Source: Plotosus lineatus
Lineage: Eukaryota > Chordata > Actinopteri > Siluriformes > Plotosidae
Assembly (NCBI GenBank): GCA_024760905.1
Contig: CM045733.1
Span: 25,038,501-25,102,500, forward strand
DNA length: 64,000 nucleotides
Direction: 5' to 3'
The notes beneath the pieces were generated by a model that was not told where the DNA came from, did not search any database, and saw only the letters and a list, made by a program, of their open reading frames with translations. Both the position numbers and the translations under genes were made by a program. Of this stretch, positions 1-9,963 are shown one piece after another (the first letter of the stretch is position 1; every line of letters starts with the position of its first letter).

Positions 1-80
1 GTTTATTTTTTATCAGTACATCACAGAAAATAATGAACTTTATCCCACTATGCTAATTTTTTGAGAAGGACCAGTATGTA
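1..80. mobile_element. Tc1-like transposon, right terminal inverted repeat only (cut by window edge)
   Basis: The first 80 bases match the right end of the Tc1-like elements at 985-2497 and 37434-38705: a stretch reading atgaactttatc followed by atgctaattttttgagaagg. The rest of the element lies outside the window. Confidence 0.75.
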
Positions 81-108
81 TAAATATATCAATATTACTG
101 TTTTCGTT

Positions 109-455
109 TATGGTGGCACGGTGGTGTAGTGGTTAGCACAACCGCCTCACAGCAAGATGTCCTGGGCTTGATTCCCAGATCGGGAGTTTCTGTGTGGGTT
201 TTTTTTTCTCCACATACTTGCGTGGTTTTCTTCAGGTACTCTTGTTCCCTCCCACAGTCAAAAAAAACATGCACAGTAGGTGAACTGGCCATTCCAAATC
301 ATACTTAGATATCAGTGTGAATGGTAGCGTGAGTGTTGGCCCTAAAATGACCTTGCGAACTGTCCAGGGTCTAACCCTGACCCTTGCCCAGAGTCTCCTG
401 AAATGGGCACCAGCCTCCCTGCGACCCTAATTAGGATTAAGCAGCTTAGAACATG
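109..455 (+). mobile_element. tRNA-derived SINE (family A) with L2-type tail
   Basis: Begins with a tRNA-like head (ggtggcacggtggtgtagtg, then a B-box-like GCTTGATTCCC). Continues through a body typical of fish SINEs (TTTCTGTGTGGG, CTCCCACAGTC) and ends with gcgaccctaattaggatta followed by ATGAATGAAGTGATGAATG. The same body recurs near 47093-47330 and, on the minus strand, at 13205-13870, 13895-14250, 57813-58015 and 61545-61795. Confidence 0.75.
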
Positions 456-598
456 AATGAAGTGATGAATGCTTTAGTTCGTATTCCATGTGTTGTTGCG
501 TATTTCCAGATCTGGTTCTGAAATTATGGTTTCAGGTTGGTTTACAGTCTGCAACCTGACTTTTTGGTTTTGGTAGCGTTAGCACAAAGTGATGTGTG

Positions 599-602
599 TG
601 TG

Positions 603-663
<61 letters not shown>

Positions 664-767
664 AAAATAAAAGGAGAGAACAAAGACTTTCTATTGAAAC
701 TTAATTTTCACTACAGATATGTTTGTGGTGAAACCATCCTCTCTCTTCAGGTGATTACAGAAGAATA

Positions 768-848
<81 letters not shown>

Positions 849-850
849 AA
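599..850. repeat. Microsatellites (TA)n and (CT)n(TA)n(CA)n flanking a short conserved repeat
   Basis: A (TA)n tract lies at about 605-660 and a compound CT, TA, CA tract at about 767-847. The 661-765 segment between them is the left part of the short inverted-repeat element seen complete at 29951-30089. It shares the stretch ggtgaaaccatcctctctct. Confidence 0.85.
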
Positions 851-984
851 CTGCATAAAGTGAGGTGTAATAGAAATAAAAGGAGAAAATATTACCTTAC
901 ATTACAGTACACACTAGTCATAATACTAGGCTGTCAAATACTATATATATATATATATATATATATAGTATTTATAGTATACAC

Positions 985-2497
985 TAGTCATTCTCAAAAA
1001 ATTAGCATATTGTGATAAAGTTCATTAATTTCTGTAATTTACTGATAACAATAAAACTTTCATATATTTTAGATTCATTGCACACCAACTGAAATATTTC
1101 AGGTCTTTTATTGTTTTAATACTGATGATTTTGGCATACAGCTCATGAAAACCCAAAATCCCAATCTCAAAAAATTAGCATATCATGTTCAGGTAGTCTA
1201 AATGATCTATTAAGCTAATCATCTGAATCAACCAATTAACTCCAAACACCTGCAAAAGATTCCTGAGGCTTTTAAAAACTCCCAGCCTGGTTCATTACTC
1301 AAAACCGCAATCATGGGTAAGACCGCTGACCTGACTGCTGTCCAGAAGGCCATCATTGACACCCTCAAGCAAGAGGGTAAGACACAGAAAGAAATCTCTG
1401 AGTGAATAGGCTGTTCCCAGAGTGCTGTATCAAGCCACCTCAGTAGGACGTCTGTGGGAAGGAAAAAGTGTGGAGAAAACGCTGCACAAGCAGAAGAGGT
1501 GACCGGACCCTGAGGAAGATTGTGGAGAAGGGCCGATTCCTGACCTTGGGGGACCTGTGGAAGCAGTGGACTGGGCTACAGGTGCCGCATTCCCCAGGTC
1601 AAGCCACTTTTGAACCAGAAACAGTGGCTGACCTGGGCTACAGAGAAGCAGCACTGGACTGCTCAGTGGTCCAAAGTACTTTTTTCGGATGAAAGCAAAT
1701 TTTGCATGTCATTTGGAAATCAAGGTGCCAGAGTCTGGAGGAAGACTGGGGAGACGGAAATGCCTGAAGTCCAGTGTCAAGTACCCAGTCAGTGATGGTC
1801 TGGGGTGCCATGTCAGCTGCTGGTGTTGGTCCACTGTGTTTTATCAAGGGCAGGGTCAATGCAGTGAGCTATCAGGAGATTTTGGAGCATTTCATGCTTC
1901 CATCTGCTGAAAATATTTATGGAGATGAAGATTTCATTTTTCAGCGCGACCTGGCACCTGCTCAGTGCCAAAACCACTGCTAAATGGTTTACTGACCATG
2001 GTATTACTGTGCTCAATTGGCCTGCCAACTCTCCTGACCTGAACCCCATCGAGAATCTGTGGGATATTGTGAAGAGAAAGTTGAGAGACACCAGACCCAA
2101 CACTGTGGATGAGCTTAAGGCCGCTATCGAAGCATCCTGGGCCTCCGTAACACCTCAGCAGTGCCACAGGTTGATTGCCTCCATGCCACACCGCATTTAA
2201 GCAGTCATTTCTGCAAAAGTATTCCCGACCAAGTATTGAGTGCATAACTGAACATAATTATTTGAAGGGTGACTTTTTTTTTTTTTATTGGTCGTGTGAA
2301 ATATGCTAATTTTTTGAGATGGGGATTTTTGGTTTTTCTTTTTTGCCAAAATTATCAATATTAAAACAAAAGGCTTGAACTACTTCAGTTCTGTGTAATG
2401 AATCTAAAATATATGAAAGTCTAATGTTTATCTGTACATTACAGAAAATAATGAACTTTATCACAATATGCTAATCCTTTTGCGAAGGACTAGTAGT
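985..2497 (+). mobile_element. Tc1-like transposon copy 1 with IR/DR-type ends
   Basis: Long terminal inverted repeats of about 200 bp flank a decayed transposase. Each end carries two copies of a direct repeat, tctcaaaaaattagcatat: outer at 991-1010 and inner at about 1164-1183, mirrored near 2298-2325 and 2460-2485. This is the IR/DR arrangement known for part of the Tc1 family. The copy at 37434-38705 is closely related. Confidence 0.85.
1313..2200 (+). pseudogene. Tc1-like transposase, inactivated
   Basis: Reads from [19 protein letters not shown], a Tc1 helix-turn-helix start, through [23 protein letters not shown] and, in another frame, NSPDLNPIENLWDIVK, which are DDE-domain signatures of Tc1 transposases. 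An in-frame TGA follows KEIS-E near residue 29 (the related copy at 37794 has CGA there). Several later frameshifts are needed to join the pieces, so no active enzyme is encoded. In active relatives it cuts and pastes the element at TA sites. Confidence 0.85.
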
Positions 2498-2822
2498 CTG
2501 TCTTCCTTTCGGCGTTTTCCCTTTTACTCGGGAACATCTGTTTCGCACATTTGATTTGGCAGATGTTTGTCGGATGCCCTTCCTGTCACAACCCTTTTTA
2601 GCAAGGGACAAACATGCTGACGACTTTGCAGCCTACTCTTTACGAAAGTCAGCAATGGTTCTTTTACATGCTTCTCACCATAGACAGTGAGAGACATGGC
2701 CCACCTTTGATAACCCAGTTAGCTGCACTGGGGGGGGGGGCAGTGAAAACCCTGTGGAGAGTGGGACTTGAACCCCCAACCTTTGGATCAGCGATCCAGC
2801 GCCCTAGACCACCACTGCCCCT
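2497..2822 (-). mobile_element. tRNA-derived SINE family B, RTE-type tail
   Basis: On the minus strand it reads tRNA-like head (GTGGTCTAG, GGTTCAAGTCCCACTCTCC), body (agctaactgggttatcaaag, CTGACTTTCGTAAAGAGTA) and a tail ending with GAAAGGAAGACAGAC. Similar bases flank it (tgcgaaggactagta on the left, tgagaaggacttgtg on the right). This looks like an eroded target-site duplication and suggests insertion into the right end of the Tc1-like copy. Confidence 0.75.
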
Positions 2823-2844
2823 TGAGAAGGACTTGTGTGTATGC

Positions 2845-3016
2845 ATATATGGGCAGTGGTGGTTATATTATAGGCATTTCTAGCATTGATTATGTATTTA
2901 TTGATATTATATACATGTACGTATATGGGGGGGGGGGGGGTTCTACTCTGTGGATTTCATTTATTGCGGAGGAATCTCGGTCCCAATTAACAGCGGCAAG
3001 TGAGGGATCCCTGAAT
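2845..3016 (+). mobile_element. Tigger-type MITE fragment (right half)
   Basis: Shares the sequence before the right end of the CAGGGATCCC MITE family (tcggtcccaattaac then agtgagggatccctg) with 22844-23297 and 40322-41812. The left half is missing, and a poly-G tract sits inside at about 2927-2940. Confidence 0.65.
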
Positions 3017-3019
3017 ATA

Positions 3020-4135
3020 CACACACGTTCAAAATAATATCAATCAGACATCACAAACCGGATAAATCAGTGTTTTTGGGAGAAATTATATTTCTGCATG
3101 GCAAATAATTTACTCGCATGTCCAATAGGGTAATATAATTCAACATACCTAACATCATGACATGCATGCTGCTGTTTCTGTGTAACTGAATCCCCCACAA
3201 AGTCCCAGTGTTGCAAAAAATCGTGCTGAAGAGATTATAATTTGCCAAAGAATCACATTGACTGGCCTAAAGGGAAATGGGGTAACCTTCTGTGGACTGA
3301 TGAAAGTCAGATTGTTCATTTTGGGTTTAGTGGCCGAAGACAGTTTGTCAGACGAGCCCCAAACACTGAATTCTCACCACAGTGCACTGTGAAGACAGTG
3401 AAGCATCATGATCTGGGGATATTTCTCATACTTGAGCATATTTATCGCATACCAGGAATCATGGATCAGTTTGAATACGTCAGAATACTTGAAGAGGTCA
3501 TGCTGCCTTATGAGGAAACGCCCTTGAAATGGGTGTTCCAACAAGACGACCCCAAACACACCAGCAATCAAGAAACATCTTGGTTCCAGACCAACATGAT
3601 TGACCTTATGGGACAGTGGCCCAATCCCGGATATTAATTCGATAGAAAACTTGTGGTGTGACATCAAAAATTCAGCTTCTGAGGCAAAACCAAGAAATCC
3701 AGAATCTGTGGAATGTGGTTCAATCATCCTGGGCTGGAAAGCCAGTTCACAGGTGCCAGAAGTTGGTTGAGTCCATGCAACACAGATGTGCAGCACTTCT
3801 CAGAACCAGTGTTGATACAAATAAATATTAGTTCAGTGATTCAAAGGAAAACAAAATCTTACATCGTTTAGTTTATACAGTGAATAAAGTTTGTAAAGAA
3901 GAAAACAGACACTGCTAGTTCTTTGAACAGACTAATTATTCACTTTTCTTCAATTTCTTTAAAAGAATAACACAAATCTGAGACATTTTTTCTTCAAGTT
4001 TTTATTTGGAATTGAATGTGTAGTGTTCCCACTGCATTTGTGTAGTGAAATAAAAGCGATAAGCATTTTGAGCTCTATTCACGTTTTGAAACACACTTAA
4101 TTTTTTTGAACATACATTATTTTTGAATCATACAA
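3020..4135 (+). mobile_element. Tc1-like transposon of a second family, truncated
   Basis: Starts with a CGTTCAAAATAATATCA-type end. An inverted, related sequence near 4105-4135 reads, on the minus strand, gattcaaaaataatgtatgt. It encloses a C-terminal transposase remnant. The N-terminal transposase part is missing, so this is an internally deleted copy. Confidence 0.6.
3242..3637 (+). pseudogene. Tc1-like transposase, C-terminal fragment
   Basis: Contains LLWTDESQIVHFGFSG and WVFQQDDPKHTS, the regions around the first and second catalytic acidic residues of Tc1 DDE transposases. The third region (PDINSIENLW-like) follows out of frame near 3625-3665. The DNA-binding N terminus is absent, so this is a relic. 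Confidence 0.8.
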
Positions 4136-4439
4136 GTGTGTTAATGTACTGAAAGGTCAAAATTGGTATTGTGATGGAAAAATGGTATCGGAACATCTCT
4201 AGTTCGCTCGTGGAAAGTTACAGCTCAAATCCCAGGACAGGTCTGACTTACATATTGCATGAGTATAAGTAATAATTAAAAGACACATTTAAATAAACAC
4301 ACTTTACTCAAACAGGCTTCTTTTTTGACATAGCAGTGGATCTCTGTACCTTTACAAAGGGTGTTCACTCACTCATTTGCAAAACCACTGAATTCTACTA
4401 TTAGGGTCACTTGAAGGCTAAAGCCTTTCTCAGCTGTAA
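4136..4439. other. No gene recognised
   Basis: AT-rich sequence with no coding exon or repeat end that I recognise. Confidence 0.4.
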
Positions 4440-4692
4440 CTACACAAAGACAAGAAGCATTCTGAATTCACCAGGCCACCACAGGGAAACACACACACCT
4501 GGAGGTGATTTGAAACAGTCAATTAGCCTAATATGCTTTGGACTCCTGGGGACACCAACCCCAAGTGGAGTTAAAAAAACAAACAAACAACAACAAAAAA
4601 AAAACACAATAAGATGCAAACCACCACACAGAAACACCCCAGCCGTGTCCAGGATTCGGACCCAGGACTGTCCTGCTGTGAAGGAGACCATG
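4440..4692 (-). mobile_element. SINE family A fragment
   Basis: On the minus strand it reads a degenerate tRNA-like head with a B-box-like segment (gggtccgaatcctgg). The far end has caggccaccacaggg, which matches the family A junction near the 3' tail. It is interrupted by an A-rich tract at about 4572-4605. Confidence 0.5.
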
Positions 4693-6239
4693 TTTGGTAA
4701 TTTATATATTTATCTGATTTAAAGTGTCTGTGAACAAAGGTCAAAATACACGTTTCTCAAAAATGTAAATAAACTAATTAATAAATAAAACTCAATTCCA
4801 AACAAAATTTCAGCAATCACATTAAATTCCTATTTTATTCAGGAAAGATGCTATTTAAAAATGAAGTATATTTAAACAGTACTGAGGTGTTCATCACGAG
4901 CGAGGAGCTCTCTGTGGTGGTTGCCAGTGTGCGGTGCTACTTTAACCCGGAACTGATCACCCCGGTACAGCGGTTCCGTCATTTTCCTGCTCGGGTTACA
5001 CCGAAACAAAAGCAGCACAGCTTCGACTCAAACAACAGTGATGTGGTCCAATCAATACAACATAAACCATAATAAATATCTACCACGACGTCCAATAATA
5101 ATAATAACATTAATAATAATAAAGATTTCAGCAGTAATTACCTCAGATGTGTGAAATGAATGAATGCTGGTTCGTTGTGTACATGTTTATTATTGTGTGA
5201 GGAGATAGCTAATCAGTGTTTCCCTACTTTTTTCCAGTTCAAAGCTAACCGGCAGAAGGATGCCTGTCTTCGCTTTGTTTCTAGTTAACCTTAGCACTGT
5301 TTATGGCTTTAAACCCCCCCCCCCCAAAAAAAAAAAAAATATATATATATATAAAAACACCCTTTCACCAGATTTACACACAACCGACACTGGATAAACA
5401 ATGCATAAGCAATAATCACAACAGTGGTAGGAGTAGTATTAGTAATAACAACAACAACAATAATCATAATAATAATAATATGTACTTACTGTGTTAAATG
5501 ATAAAGGCATGGGATAAACGCCAAATTTACAAAAAACTTATTTTATTCACCAAATAACGAATTTTTATAATTAACATGTATTTAAGTTACATGGTGATAG
5601 CAAAGTTCCTGATTTAAATCAAGTTTAGAATATAGTTTTTACTACCAACTAGTTTTATTAATTCTTATTATGATTATTCTTACTACTCCTACTACTACTA
5701 CTATTATGGGTAGCAAGTTAGCCTGTTAGCTTAATGGAACACATTCAAGCTAATGGTTGAAGCTAATGTTGGCCACCGCACTGTCACATGGATTAAGAGC
5801 ACACTGACAGACAACTAAGACAAACCAAGACTTCATCCACCAACATGACATTACAAGTGTTCAGTGAGGTTAAGGAGAATTACAGTTCGGAACAGATTAT
5901 GCACAAGTGCCTTTTAAAGCTAGCTAGCGCGGCCCACAGTACAGGGGGAAATAACCTGCCTGGCGGGACAGAACCAGATCCTGGTGGTAGTAGAACCAGC
6001 CAGAGAATTGGATCTAACCGAAACCCCCACACAGCGCCCTTCATTACGGCCGTTTAAGGTCTCAGATCGGAGAAAGATAAACCAGCTCACATACCTTCTG
6101 GTGCAGGTGTGCAATTCAGCCAATTATAGTTATTTAATGAGGTTAATAAACACGTCTGATTGATCCAAAGCGAGGTGAGTATTTTCGTGGCTTTGTCTCC
6201 AGTACTGGTTAAACACTCAGCGGTTACAGCTCCACTCAG
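4693..6239. other. No gene recognised; AAT microsatellites
   Basis: Short AAT-type tracts occur at about 5091-5125 and 5440-5480, and a C/A/TA-rich run at 5317-5355. The small open frames here (for example 4848-5072 and 5845-6057) have no recognisable domain and no clear splice context. Confidence 0.4.
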
Positions 6240-6265
6240 CGTCGGGCGGAAGAAACGTGCTTCGG

Positions 6266-6302
6266 TGACGTCATGAGGGTATCAAGACTTTCAACATGGC
6301 GG
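6266..6302 (+). promoter_or_regulatory. CRE plus YY1-like ATGGCGGC start element
   Basis: A perfect TGACGTCA octamer (6266-6273) is followed by AACATGGCGGC (6293-6303), a motif common at vertebrate CpG-island start sites. The surroundings are GC-rich compared with flanking DNA. I infer a transcription start region, either an alternative brd1 promoter or the start of another gene. Confidence 0.45.
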
Positions 6303-6410
6303 CAATAATAATAATAATAATTAGAAAAAAACAAACAAAAACTAATCGGCAGCTTTTACTACTACGAGTCTATCGAGCTAACTGGGGACTCGGTGATGGA
6401 CAGACGACAA
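6296..6410 (+). CDS. Possible first exon, short basic N-terminal peptide
   Basis: An ATG inside the ATGGCGGC motif opens a frame (MAAIIIIIIRKKQTK, then a Leu/Arg-rich stretch ending DGQTT) that reaches a consensus GTGAGT splice donor at 6411. If read through, the frame stops within a few codons. No acceptor could be paired with it and no family is recognised. It could equally be a 5' untranslated exon of brd1. Confidence 0.2.
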
Positions 6411-6420
6411 GTGAGTCCTG

Positions 6421-6999
6421 AAGGAAGTAATATAAATATGGTGCATGTTTTGTGCTTTTACACAGCATTTTATTTGGAAGGAAATGTGTTGGAAACAGTC
6501 TTTGCAGGTTAGGAAGGCAAACATACGGGGTTTCTTGACCCGAGGGTCTCTTTCAGGGGCACCAAGGCGCCAGCAGGGGTGGGGCAAACAGGGGCGCTTT
6601 GGGGGATTTAAATATAGACTTTTATCTTGTGATCCGCTGAATGGACAGAAGCAGAAAGGCAGAAATTCAGTGTGTTTATAAATGTTTACAGCAAATAAGC
6701 AACAACAATAATAAAATAGTTATTATTATTATTTAAAATAATATAGAGAGTTATGTGGGTTTTTTTGTTGTTGTTGTTGTGTGTGTTTTGTGTGTTCTTT
6801 GGATTAGAGCAAGGTAAAATAAACCTGTGTCCGTTTAAACGGACTACAGTACAGTAATTTGTTTCTATGAAGGACGACGAAACGGTTGGAAAGCCATTTA
6901 TGAAACGTCGGCCAAATTCCAAATGACCATTCTTTATTAGACTTATAGGCGTACTATACTCACAGTAGAAGCTCATTGTGGCACGTCACAGCTGAAGCG
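6421..6999. other. No gene recognised
   Basis: A short AAT/ATT run at about 6707-6742 and a TTG repeat near 6763-6780 are the only clear features. Confidence 0.4.
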
Positions 7000-7070
7000 C
7001 ACTTTTAGGAGTTTTCAACGTATTTGGCATGCAGCCATGGCGACAACGTGCTTCTGACTTTCCGCTCTGA

Positions 7071-7094
7071 ACGTCAACGTCATCACGTCGGACG
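7071..7094 (+). promoter_or_regulatory. brd1: brd1 proximal promoter with tandem CRE half sites
   Basis: Two ACGTCA half sites stand back to back (7071-7082), followed by TCACGTCGGACGT, in a CpG-rich stretch of about 400 bp. It lies just upstream of a likely non-coding exon, so I infer the main brd1 promoter. The start site itself cannot be placed from sequence. Confidence 0.5.
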
Positions 7095-7129
7095 TAATAG
7101 GCGGTGCTTTCTGAAGCAAACCGCGTCCG

Positions 7130-7433
7130 CATTGTTGTGAGGGGGAGGCGAAGCTTGTAGCAGCTCTGCGTTAACAGGGAAGAGGACGTTCCTGATTTAA
7201 TGGATGGCTTTTAAACCTGACTTTTGGGCATTTTATATGTTTGGCGAGACATAGTCTTGAAGGCCACCGTGGATACTTTATGGTGTAAATCATATTCGGG
7301 AAGAGGAAGCTCAGTGTGTGGCCTTTGGATGAGAACATTTGTGTGCGGAATCAGAGCCGCCGAGCAGGCCGTATCGCCATTGCTTTCAGCAGCCGCTGCC
7401 TCTGTCTCCAGCTACAAGCATAGGGCCTTCCAG
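7130..7433 (+). other. brd1: Probable brd1 5' untranslated exon
   Basis: GC-rich sequence ending at a donor, CCAG followed by GTAATGATG at 7434. The next acceptor (TTTGCAG at 8588-8594) begins the first coding exon 17 bases before the brd1 ATG. The left boundary is a guess. The exon contains an open frame from 7224 that reaches the donor in phase 0. Confidence 0.5.
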
Positions 7434-8594
7434 GTAATGATGCAACGGGTTTATTTTTAGTATTATTAATTTAATTTTAAAGAGAATGGCAGCGATCTGA
7501 TGATGTGAGCGGCTGAAACGGTTGAGATCAGCTGAGATTAGTATAAACATACACACCAGACTATGAGATCTTGTTGTTGTTGTGGTTGTTGCATGGCTTT
7601 AAAGGGTCCTGAGTAAAATAGTACCTGGTTTTGTTTGCACTGACGCCATTTGGTGTTGTAATGCTTTTATTGGGAGCGGTTCCTCTGCCTGAGATGTTTC
7701 TTGTAGTGTGCATGACGACAGTAAGGTAGTCGGGCTGTGAGAGCTGAATGAGGTTTGGGCTCGTGAGTGTTTCCCCGCCCCCACCACAACACACATTGTC
7801 GTATGCAACAAAATGTGTCAGTAGTAATTGCCATGGAAACGTTTTATTTATTTATTTTTAATTGATTTTATTTTTGACATTCAAATGTGGTAACTTCAGA
7901 TTCATGTGAAATGTGCATCCCATTGTGCTGTTGTGAAGGAAACCCTGACCATCCATTCATTTATGTGGACCCTGCTACTGCTGCTGCTACAAGTTGTTCA
8001 GTTGAAGAGAACAACTGTTAACAGTTTCATATCCACCCAACTCTCTCCAACTGCAATCAGGGTGGGTTTTTTTTTTTGTTTTTTTTTTAATTATTAAAAA
8101 AAAAAAATCATTTTTTTTTTCTTTTTTTTTTTTCTTTTTTTGGCTTCATGAGAGCAAGCTTACGATTCTCTGTGCCTTTTGCAAGATTTGAGGTTTTACT
8201 CTGTGGTTATCACAACTGCACCATGCACTGCAGGCATCTGATATAGATCTGACTTAGGGTCAAAGTAATATTTTAAAAACCGTGGCACTACACACAATCC
8301 TCTTCGACAGCCAGAAAGCATCTTCGTTATGATATCAAGAGCAACCTGAGCTCCGAAGACCATACTCCCATGATTGCGACCTTTTGATCGCAGATGATTT
8401 CTGATTTTTTTTTTTTTTTGTAATTTTTTTTTTTTTTTTTTTTAAAGTGTCATTGGCCGTTTGGTTTAGAAGTTTGATGTGTGCATCAGTTACTGCTTAT
8501 GTCTGCTTGTTTATTTTGGGTCAGTGTATACACTGTCAGAGTTGTGCCTTGACTGCAAATTGTGTTTCTTAATCCAATCTGTTTCCCTTTGCAG
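7434..8594 (+). other. brd1: brd1 intron before the first coding exon
   Basis: Non-coding, with T-rich runs at about 8066-8145 and 8405-8443. The stretch attgccatggaaac (7828-7841) resembles an RFX X-box; this is only a motif match. Confidence 0.5.
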
Positions 8595-8611
8595 AGTTTT
8601 AAAGGTTCAGG

Positions 8612-9963
8612 ATGGGGAAGAAAGCACGGAACAACAGGATCCCTGCACTGCAGCGGGCTCCGTCTCCCATCAAACCGTCACCAAACAGGGAGACCCTGAC
8701 ATATGCACAAGCCCAACGCATGGTGGAACTGGAGGTTGATGGCCACGTGCACCGGATCAGCATCTTCGACAAGCTTGATGTCATCACCGATGACGACCCT
8801 GTAGCTCAGGAGATCATGGAATGCACCAGCAATAAGGAGAACACAGAAAAACCTCAGCAGGCCCCACTGCGGTCGGCACGTCTCAAAAACAACCATCTGA
8901 AAAAGAACGCTACTGTAAATGCGCAAGGGGCTCAGGCATCGTCATGCACTCTGCTTGAACCGAAATTCCGCACTGTGGAGTATAATTTACCAGCCGTGCC
9001 GCGGAGACCTCAGGCGTATTACAGCTATGAAGAGAGGAGCCCAGAGGAGCTAGACGAGGAAGTTGAGTATGATATGGATGAGGAAGACTACGCCTGGCTG
9101 GAGCTAGTTAACGAAAAGAGACGAAATGAGGGATTCAGCCAGGTCTCCCCTAATGTTTTTGAATTCCTTGTGGACCGCTTTGAGAAGGAGTCATTCTTGG
9201 AGAGCCATGGTCAGCAGGATCCACAGTCACTGGTCGACGAGGATGCAGTGTGCTGCATCTGTATGGATGGAGAATGTCAGGACAGTAACGCCATTCTTTT
9301 TTGTGACATGTGTAATGTTGCAGTGCATCAGGAGTGTTATGGAGTTCCATATATCCCCGAAGGGCAGTGGCTGTGCCGCCACTGCCTGCAGTCTCCTACT
9401 CAGCCTGCTGACTGCATCCTCTGCCCCAACAAAGGTGGCGCTGTGAAAAAGACTGAGGATGACCGTTGGGGGCATGTAGTCTGCGCTCTATGGGTGCCTG
9501 AGGTTGGCTTTTCCAACACACTCTTCATTGAGCCCATTGATGGCGTAGCCAACATTCCATCTGCCCGCTGGAAACTCACCTGCTACCTCTGTAAGGAGAA
9601 AGGCATTGGCGCCTGCATCCAGTGCCACAAGGCCAACTGCTATACAGCGTTCCATGTCAGCTGTGCACAGAAAGCTGGGCTTTTCTTGAAGATGGAACCC
9701 ATTAAAGAAACTAATGATTCGGGCGATGCCACCTTCACTGTGAAGAAGACGGCCTACTGTGGCGCTCACACTCCCAACGGGTGCGTCAAGCGGCCCCTTG
9801 CTATTTACGACAACCCCAAAATCGAAACCAAAAACGGACTCTGTCGGAAACCGAAGAAGAAAGCAAGTATGACAAAAAAGCAGAAGAACAAGAAGAACAA
9901 AAAGAAAGTGGAGTCTGTAGCAGCAGTTCCGGCTACGGCGGTTTGCAATTTTCCACCTCACAG
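8612..9963 (+). CDS. brd1: brd1 coding exon 1: N-terminal region, PHD1, zinc knuckle, PHD2
   Basis: Encodes residues 1-450 plus two bases of Arg451. [19 protein letters not shown] and [15 protein letters not shown] are hallmarks of the BRPF family. PHD1 ligands include C214, C217, C231, C234, H239 and C242. The zinc knuckle ([13 protein letters not shown]) and PHD2 ([15 protein letters not shown] from C324) complete the PZP module, which in this family reads the unmodified H3 tail and binds DNA. A Lys-rich stretch (about 420-438) precedes the donor, CACAG followed by GTAAGT. Confidence 0.95.

Noticed and set aside
115..190. tRNA genes suggested by tRNA-like A and B boxes (also at 21360, 22380, 28335, 29015, 32985, 35490)
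   Set aside because: Each is the head of a dispersed SINE with a body and tail, and no complete cloverleaf is evident.
4848..5072. Possible exon upstream of brd1
   Set aside because: The frame is short, with no recognisable domain or paired splice sites.
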